In this document: in pieces, positions 57,385 through 64,000 of the stretch
Position numbering within the stretch: position 1 is the stretch's first letter
How the letters are laid out: each line of letters begins with the position of its first letter
From: Petrosia ficiformis
Lineage: Eukaryota; Porifera; Demospongiae; Haplosclerida; Petrosiidae
Assembly: GCA_947044365.1 (NCBI GenBank)
Contig: OX345636.1
Location: 33,113,212 to 33,177,211 of the forward strand
Direction of reading: 5' to 3'
DNA length: 64,000 nt
The notes under the pieces: generated by a model
The model's database searches: none
Told to the model about the DNA's origin: nothing
What the model saw: only the letters and a program-made list of their open reading frames with translations
Program-made: the position numbers and the translations under genes

Positions 57385-58385
57385 TTATGAATTAAGCTTG
57401 CGAAGAGAACAGATTATACTTTCCTTTTGTTCCTTGAACTCATTTTCATTTATAATACCATCATCAAGTAGCTGTTGAAGATACCTCAGCTGTTCATAAT
57501 TTTTCATTCTTAATTCAATAGATTTGCCAGGAGAAAAACATGGTACTACTGGGTGTTAAAGATTGATTAACAGGCTTTTCAGCAATAGTTTTGGCAAATG
57601 CTACTGCAGCAGTGGTTATAGCTTCACACATGTTTTCTTTTTTGGGTTTCTTTGACGTAATTCCTGAAAAGGTAGGAACATTTGGAGGTGTGTCATAGTT
57701 GTCATACAAGTCAGCAGTTATCATTCGAGCCCACAAACGTAGCCTAGGAGTATCAAACACTTCACTGTGCTTTTCCTGAAGATTTTTATAGATTTCATCC
57801 ACTTCAGCCTCCTTGTCTTCTCGTGTTACATCAGTTCGTTTCCGCTTATTGGTCTTAATTGCATCTGATCTACCATCACACCATAGTACCAGTTCCCCAC
57901 CATTTGGGTGTTTCAAGTACATAGATTTCAAGTCATCACTTGTAACAAGGCAGAGCTTACAATGTTGTGGTCCATCATAATAACCAACATTAAAGTGAGT
58001 AGTATCAGATACTTGATCTTTAAATTCATCCATTAACTTTACTCTAATTGCTGCTACAGACTCAAATTTGGTATCAAAATGATGAAGCTCTCTAATAATT
58101 ACATCACTTTTCTTGGATGGGTTAATGATTTTTACTTTATACGAGTATTTTGGAGGCTATATCAGTTGAAAAAAAAGCAGTATTACAGAGTCATACTTGA
58201 CATACAATTATAATTATTACTTGTAGATCTAACTGCAAACATAATGGCAAGTTATACAAAATTATACTTACAATAGCAGCTTGAATGTTCGATGTGGTCC
58301 CAGTATTAAGAATAATCTGATTAGATCTACCAGTATGCTGCTGAACAGCTATTACTTGACGCAAAATATCAAGAGTCAATGCCAT
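57385..58385 (-). CDS. Accessory protein of Tc1-type element with SHOCT-like tail
   Basis: Exon 1 (from ATG 58385) encodes MALTLDILRQVIAVQQ and donates at about 58,272. Exon 2 starts PPKYSYKVKIIN at about 58,156 and continues through VSDTTHFNVGYYDGPQHCKL, KRKRTDVTRED and FDTPRLRLWARMI. The frame stops at 57515, but a one-base shift near 57,560 leads into SPGKSIELRMKNYEQLRYLQ and QLLDDGIINENEFKEQKESI, the pattern of a SHOCT helical pair, with TAA at 57385. The shift may be a sequencing error, a short intron or true decay. The middle is Ala/Lys-rich with no enzyme motif. It is probably a partner of the transposase; role unknown. Confidence 0.7.
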
Positions 58386-58619
58386 AGTAAATTAAAGCAA
58401 ACACCACATGATCAGAGTAAATTGATTGGCTAAATGTTATACTACCACACCCATTCCCGGTCCCGCTTTGACATTTTTTTTGCAAGATTGATGCAAATGA
58501 CAGTATTAGGTATAGCTGTGGCTATAGTGGGCGGAGACGGAAAAGCGTGATGTATTCAAAATCGCGTGATTAGATATTACGGTCCGAGGGACATGGGCAT
58601 TATTTAGAGTATTATATCA

Positions 58620-58890
58620 TGGTGAGTATTGTAGTGATGAAGTCGACGATCATCTTCCTAATCATAGAGTATTGACCAAAGATGATGTAGCAGGTACTTC
58701 CTCGAACCGAAAAGGTCCTATTGAGTTGACAATTCCTCAATTAAAACGTTGGTCGCCGTGTCGAGGTTGGTCTACAAAGGGCAAAAAGCCAGATCTTGTG
58801 GCAAGGTAAGTTTTACTTTTAGCAAGATAGTTTGAGTATTTAAATGTTTTCTTTAGAGTGAAAGCTTACATTATAAATGGATAGGCAGAC
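58620..58890 (+). pseudogene. SAP-domain exon fragment
   Basis: One exon encodes GPIELTIPQLKRWSPCRG, then STKGKKPDLVARV across an intron (donor at about 58,807, acceptor at about 58,856) into KAYIING and a stop. The pattern L-x-x-L-x-x-x-G-x-x-x-x-G-x-K-x-x-L is the SAP DNA-binding motif. The frame before it is acidic (CSDEVDDHLPNHRVL). Only this domain remains, so a truncated gene or element is likely. Confidence 0.6.
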
Positions 58891-59099
58891 AACATCATTG
58901 AACCAGAGCAAAAGAAATCTAAGACTTCTGCACCAAGGGATCATGCCAAATCATCTGCATATTTATCTCAGGTTGAAAGGGAGAGTGGAGACCATTAAAA
59001 GAAGCCTTTCCTTGGAATCCTGTTACATTTTTGCATTTACAAATGCTGAACTATTTCGTGTCAAGGACAGCAGTTTATGGCTTGTTAGCTAGTGAGATG

Positions 59100-60740
59100 G
59101 TAGAGGGAAAGGAACATTCAGTTACTACCTAATTTAACACCTGTGATCCTAGTTGGTAAACTATTATTTATTGAAGATAGTTGGTGTGGAGTGATGGGAC
59201 TATGTAAAAAAAAATGTATAATAATGTTAATTTCATAAAGTCAATGACACTTGGGAGTCTACTACGAAAGCTTTTAGTCTTTTGTGTTTGACTCCCAGTT
59301 TCTTTTTTGCATTGCTCCATCCATTTGGAAGCATAGGAGAAACTTGGTATTGATGCAGTGGCATTTTTAATGGAACACAGACATTCCTACCAAAATAGAA
59401 TTTCATCAGTATTGATTGCTTCTTCTGCTGTTAAAACAAATCCACTCTTGAAGGAGTCTCTTTCTCAATTATCTGCTTTGTTGCACTTCCATAGCATGTA
59501 TGAAATAATAAAATCCACTTTACAGTGGTATAATCCACCTCAATCCGTCTCTTGTGTCCACCTTTTACGATCCAAATCAGGGTTTACAAGCTCTGTATCT
59601 TCTTAGGAACAAATTAAGCAAAGCAGTGATTTGATTTTGCCTTGTTTTTGCAAAATGTTTTTTAAAGATCTGATTATATACCCTCCAGTGAATTCTCTTC
59701 ATCAGAAAGTTTCTGTGAAACTGGTATGTCTGAGTTAGGTAATATGACAGGAAACATTTTTTAGATACGTTTCGAAAACATGAACAGTAACATAAAAGGA
59801 AAAAGAGCAATGATTTCTGTGCTTTGGGAACTTATTATTTTTCCAAAGGGATCTATGGTCCAAAGAGGTTACAAATGATACACTACGAGTGCTATACATA
59901 GGGATAGTTTTACCGTAAATAGAGGCGTGGCCTGTAAATCATCAGAAACTTTCAAAACATGAGAAATAATTGGCTCCATAAATGGACCATACGAGACAAT
60001 AAAATGTCAATAACTTTATTATTTGTTCATGTTTACAGTAATTAGGTGGACGAGGTAAAGTTACACAGAGTGTAGAAAATGGTTTGTGACAAACATTTGT
60101 TTGGCAACTACTCTATTCTACACAATAAAATCACTAAATGTTGTATAATTGCAAGCAATTTAACAAGGAATAATGTTAATGGCAGTTTTCTCAGATCTAA
60201 TTACTAGGATGTGCGATACAAATAAATAATAGTATTGCGTATCGCTGCCAAAAATATCATGATGTTTGACCCAAAAATTAAGGATGGTATACTACTAGAA
60301 TAGCGACACATTGGGTTAAAATTTTAATGATGGGACTTACATTGTCAAGCTAAATCTAATAAATTAGAAGTGTGGGGTTTTGAACTTGGTAATATATAGC
60401 CACACTGATTTGTCTAAAGTTCTAAGATATTTACTTTCTGTGTATTCTTTGCTAATCATATTGCATGTCTGTCTGTCCGTCTTTTAACTTTCTGGACAAC
60501 AAGCAACATCACTGCCACTTCCATCAAGCTTACCAACCGACCTGAAACTATACAAGCATCAGAATAAATGACAGGCCTTCTGAAACACACAGCTAAGTTG
60601 GTGATCAAATCAACTAGCACACAAAATGTCACTATATGCCCCCACCCCCCTCTCAGGAAATAATAATTAATATAATGCTGCTATCCATGACTTTACTACT
60701 ACTAAAATAGGAGCTAGAGAAGCAACACATGTATTTCAGT
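59100..60740. other. Unassigned stretch
   Basis: An open frame at 59,358-59,606 (plus) starts AFLMEHRHSYQNRISS and has no visible domain; its neighbours are frame-broken. The rest is AT-rich, with no repeat or RNA gene recognised. Confidence 0.4.
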
Positions 60741-60745
60741 CTTAC

Positions 60746-61062
60746 ATCTTCAGTGTAAGTGGACAATTCTTTGTCGGTCAATTGACTGAATATACTCCCA
60801 AGTTCTTGATATAAACTCGATCCATACATTTTTTCTTCATCAGATATGTATCTTAATGAAAAAACTTGTGTAATTGTGTAATGTAAATGATTTTTTTCTT
60901 ACTTTATTACAGTGTAACATTGCTCCCTGTGGACACCTGGAAATTCATTTATTAATGATTCTATGCTGGTAGCGTTATACTCTGAAAAAGTTCTATATTT
61001 CTTCTCATTTTTAAATGTATACGGCCCACTCCATTCAATCCTTAAGTCAGTACAGTGTATTT
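60746..61062 (-). CDS. Partial gene, two exons, unknown product
   Basis: Exons 60903-61062 and 60746-60851 join in phase across a 51-bp GT..AG intron. They encode LRIEWSGPYTFKNEKKYR, SLINEFPGVHREQCYTVIKY and ISDEEKMYGSSLYQELGSIF. The IEWSGPY..FPGVH..Y arrangement suggests a small alpha/beta domain I cannot name. Further exons on either side were not identified. It may belong to the same minus-strand transcript as 62,895-63,655. Confidence 0.5.
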
Positions 61063-61119
61063 CTAAAATAGAATTATTATTTTACAGTGTTTTATTTAAC
61101 TATAAATCCACTATGTGGT

Positions 61120-61177
61120 AATATAATCGATATATATGTATATATATATTTACACATACACATATATATATACACAT

Positions 61178-61236
<59 letters not shown>
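61120..61236. repeat. (TA)n microsatellite with (CACATA) segment
   Basis: A tatatata/acacataca tract of ~115 bp ends in an almost pure TA run (61,185-61,233). A smaller TA run is at about 61,552-61,575. Confidence 0.95.
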
Positions 61237-61238
<2 letters not shown>

Positions 61239-61879
61239 GGCATAGTGGTTTAAACACGCAATAGTTGACAATAGTACAAAATTGCTGATCTACTATTAAG
61301 ACACCTTTGTATGGCATTTAATAAGATGAAATGATTATGTTTTGTAAGCACAAGTAAAATTGATGTCCATGGCTAAGATACTTTGATACTGATTTGAACC
61401 CCTACCTACCCCTAAAATGATGTTGATAAAATTTTGATGGCAAACTTTGCATTATTGAAAAGATGCATAAAGCACTCTCAAGTACTTGTATCCAGCTGGA
61501 ATTCTAGTTTTTATCCAACAATCACCATTAAGTTGTTGGTAAGCAAAAATATATTATATATATATATATATATATGGGTGGCCTGGGTGGGTGGTAGAGA
61601 GAGATATAGAGAGGGCATTATAAATATCAAACACATAAATCTAAGTATAAAATAGAAACAACCAGGCGTACATACTAACTTACGATAGATCACTGGACCA
61701 AAGACAATCACTATTCAAAGTCACGATCGACCGACTAGGAAACTTCAAGATAGGATGAGACGATGTACAGCACCAAAAACAATCTCAAAACACACTCAAC
61801 CAACTGACTGACTCAGTCAGAGTTCATAGATTTATGATTGAATAAACCAAAAAACTTGGTCTGCAACAAAAAAGTGACT

Positions 61880-62260
61880 AAATAATTAAGGTGGTACTAG
61901 GGAGTGGGCAGACGCAACTCCAATCACTTTCCAAATATAATATAATATAATACGAGTAAAATTGGGTGTAATACCAACCTTCATATCTTCTAATCACCTT
62001 TATAGTATCCTCGAATTGATAAAATGTATATAAAATCTCCATTTTTCCAATTAACATAAGTACAAAACCACGAAAGCCACACCCACCATACATGGCGTGC
62101 ACCAAGTACAATGTATTTTGAGAAAAGTTACGAAGCCGTTTTCTGCAAATTCATTTTACTTTTATAGTTACAAGAGGCTGAAGAAAGCTGAATTCTGTAG
62201 CTTTTCAGTGAAACCATAAAATCTACCTTTCTCAGAGAGCCACTATAGTTACCCTGCCAG
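61880..62260 (-). repeat. Dispersed repeat family 2, copy 2 (inverted)
   Basis: This is the reverse complement of 50,860-51,245 along its length (ttaaggtggtactagggagt at its left edge). The two are alike but with many substitutions, so neither is new. Confidence 0.85.
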
Positions 62261-62279
62261 TGTGGTTTCAAGATTAAAG

Positions 62280-62775
62280 TCAGCTAATCCAAACATTTAC
62301 TTCATGTGCTGTATTTGCCACACAGCACATTTATGTGCTTCCTCAGCTTGCGAAAAACTTCCTTGAACTTTGGAACAGCTCCTTCAAGATATTTACAATG
62401 ATTTCACCCATAGTTTGAAACACCAGTCACAGTATGCTGTCATACAAGAGTTTGTTGATGTAGAACCACACAAAATTCTATGCCCATTTCAAATTCACTG
62501 GCTATCCATTTAATCTAGTGTTGCTAGAGTAATCGAGCAATGGGATGCTCTTGTATCATACTTTCAAATAGTTTCTAAGACTGACAATCTGCAAAATCCA
62601 GTCTGGAAGCTATATATGCTCTTCTTAAATTTTGTTTTGAGCAAATTCACTGACCTGAACTTGGCATTTCAGAGTTCTACCACATCCATTCACATGATTT
62701 ACAAGAAACTAGAAAGTTTTTATAAGGAAATACTGAGTTGTTATATGGCTGAGGCTACCGTAATTGCTGGTTATT
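62280..62775 (+). pseudogene. hAT/ZBED-like transposase fragment
   Basis: The frame reads AHLCASSACEKLP, a stop, then TLEQLLQDIYNDFTHSLK, EFVDVEPHKILCPFQIHWLS, RVIEQWDALVSYFQ and WKLYMLFLNFVLSKFTDLNL. The segment H-x-W-L-S...R-V-x-E-Q-W-x-x-L-x-x-Y-F is a hallmark of the central part of EPM2AIP1/ZBED-type hAT-derived proteins. Two in-frame stops (about 62,361 and 62,509) mark it as dead. It is unlike the hAT at 5,499-7,856. Confidence 0.72.
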
Positions 62776-62894
62776 AGGCGCATATGTTTTGTTAATCTAT
62801 TTCTTATTAAGCACTTAATTAACCACGCCCACAACACGTGCATGAATTAAGCTTACTAACAGTACAACATACAAAACAGTAAACAAATACCTGC

Positions 62895-63655
62895 TTCCTA
62901 AGAGACTGTTTCTTGGAGTTCTTTTTGACTCCTTAGCCTTTTCAAGATGAGATGGCTGATTGTCATTAAACAGCCGGTGCCTACTTTCATACTATCGATG
63001 CGCTGCCTCTGTAAGAAAAGAATAATATAAAAATCTCTGTATATGAAGAACAGAAAACAAGACATACATATTGAATGCACAAATTTAATGTATGAATAAT
63101 TATAATAATCATCACTTAAACCATTTTCACATACTTTTAACATGGTTTGGTGAATAGACTCCTGCAAATTGCTCATTCAATTGCAACACAAGGTTATCTT
63201 TCACTTCAGTATTATGTTTAATCTTGTACTTTTGAAAGAATAATTAATACCAATTGATTACATATGATCATGAGTCTTACTCCTTGGATCCTTGAAACTG
63301 GTTTACCTCTCATGTAGCTGCTTAACAACGAGCTACAGTTTTATAATGTATACACAGATAACAAGTGAAAAGACAATTCTGAAGGAATCTTTTTCCTCAC
63401 ACAGCTGCTAGATGAAGAGCTACCAGATGACAGTTGGTGTTGGAGGTCTTGTTTGACAGAAGTAACTTCACTATTTAGTGTTGAAACTTCCTTTCGAAGT
63501 TCATTAGTTTCTTCTTTTTGCTCCCTTAACATAGTGACCATTTGATCTAACTTTTGGCCTATCAAACTTTGGGAGTAGGAAAACCCTGGAGGAAATTCGT
63601 GATACTGTGAACGCTCTTCATCGAAGTAGGAATATGGCGACTGATTGGGAATTTT
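62895..63655 (-). CDS. Partial coiled-coil, basic protein
   Basis: A splice acceptor at about 63,655 leads into LKIPNQSPYSYFDEERSQYH and then a heptad coiled coil (LDQMVTMLREQKEETNELRK, 63,390-63,560). A Ser-rich run and VRKKIPSELS follow. Next exons read VVKQLHER (about 63,320), KYKIKHNTEVKDNLVLQLNE (about 63,140-63,235) and YESRHRLFNDNQPSHLEKAK (about 62,900-62,990). The basic, helix-rich layout resembles proteins found in multiple copies in sponge and cnidarian genomes, but I cannot name a family. 5' and 3' ends are uncertain. Confidence 0.55.
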
Positions 63656-63659
63656 GAGT

Positions 63660-64000
63660 TCTAAAGTTAGTCATGGATGACCCTCTCAGATAAAAAGAAC
63701 CACTCTCCATCTTTCTCAGCTTAAAATAATTATTAATTACAACTAACAGACACGTGTTTTCGAAGTAAAACCACACCTACACACAGCACCACATCAGAAA
63801 GCGAAATGTACAAATTGTATTCAGCAAGTGTATATGATAATTTCTATTAGTTTCCCAATAATAGTGTACAAAGAAACATTTAAGAGTACCATGCATGTAC
63901 ATAGTCTGGCGGCGTGCCCACTTTGCATGACGAGGAAGTGGTCTGGTATCACCAGCATGCAGTACTCGTACAGAATGGAATGTAGGTTCGGTATTAGGGA
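63660..64000. other. Right edge, no feature recognised
   Basis: Upstream of the coiled-coil exons, no start exon, promoter motif or repeat can be assigned. The motif gcgtgcccactttgcatgacgag near 63,913 looks like a repeat edge but has no partner in the window. Confidence 0.4.

Larger units (their letters stand above)
56205..58505. mobile_element. Tc1/IS630-type transposon with two convergent genes
   Basis: The left end (TA)CTGTCGTTTCCAGTAATC at 56205 and the right end, reverse complement (TA)CTGTCATTTGCATCAATC at 58505, are imperfect inverted repeats of ~25 bp, both reaching TCTTGCAA. TA borders match the target of Tc1-like elements. Inside lie a transposase on the plus strand and an accessory gene on the minus strand meeting tail to tail (stops at 57305 and 57385). 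The 2.3-kb layout looks complete. Confidence 0.85.

Noticed and set aside
61511..61711. 66-residue frame over the TA microsatellite
   Set aside because: Low-complexity IYIYIY translation of a simple repeat.
1..64000. tRNA, rRNA or other structured RNA genes
   Set aside because: No cloverleaf with conserved A/B boxes or rRNA blocks noticed on either strand by eye; a covariance-model search would be needed to exclude small ones.

Overview
The window is AT-rich eukaryotic DNA. Genes are cut into many very short exons by introns of roughly 40-100 bp with GT..AG borders, and the spaces between them are packed with DNA transposons, foldback elements and tandem arrays. No prokaryotic signals (operons, ribosome binding sites, CRISPR) are present. 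Compact introns, kelch and PHD genes and this density of hAT, Mutator, Tc1 and Tigger-like elements fit an early-branching animal, most likely a demosponge. That assignment is an inference; a cnidarian or similar genome would look alike.

Layout. (1) 1-12,250, minus strand: one kelch-repeat/coiled-coil gene of at least eight phase-consistent exons. It runs off the left edge, and its introns hold an 8-bp-TSD hAT transposon, a foldback element, a minisatellite and Tigger-like remnants. (2) 13,166-41,120: a cluster of related copies of one large gene family. Copy A (minus, 13,166-22,142) reads through an N-terminal domain, a PHD finger, a Cys-rich Zn segment, a D..D..E transposase-like module, a USP (C19) deubiquitinase, a Ulp1/SENP (C48) protease and a C-terminal domain of unknown fold. 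Copy B (plus, 25,090-31,255) is divergent from A across a 164-bp-unit array; its USP stops before the His box. Copy D is only the C-terminal domain, present on both arms of a 4.4-kb imperfect palindrome (32,355-36,715). Copy C (plus, 36,716-41,120) starts at the palindrome edge and is broken by two nested transposons with perfect 8-bp target duplications. (3) 41,345-48,800: a 9-bp-TSD TIR element, an intact 594-aa DDE transposase element, a Mutator-like transposase pseudogene and repeats. (4) 48,765-55,400: an RT-type fragment, a second 9-bp-TSD element carrying a broken RecQ-like helicase, a 396-aa unknown gene set inside a duplicated repeat, and a GC-rich coding remnant. (5) 56,205-58,505: an apparently intact Tc1/IS630-type transposon with a DD34E transposase and a convergent accessory gene ending in a SHOCT-like domain. 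(6) 58,600-64,000: a SAP fragment, a hAT-like fragment and parts of minus-strand genes.

The item most worth attention is the copy A family. It joins a transposase-like core and a chromatin-reading PHD finger to two different isopeptidases, one for ubiquitin and one for SUMO-type conjugates. The copies show a frameshift (A), an in-frame stop (B), insertions (C) and a palindromic fragment (D), so the family behaves like a mobile or recently amplified element rather than a conserved single-copy host gene.
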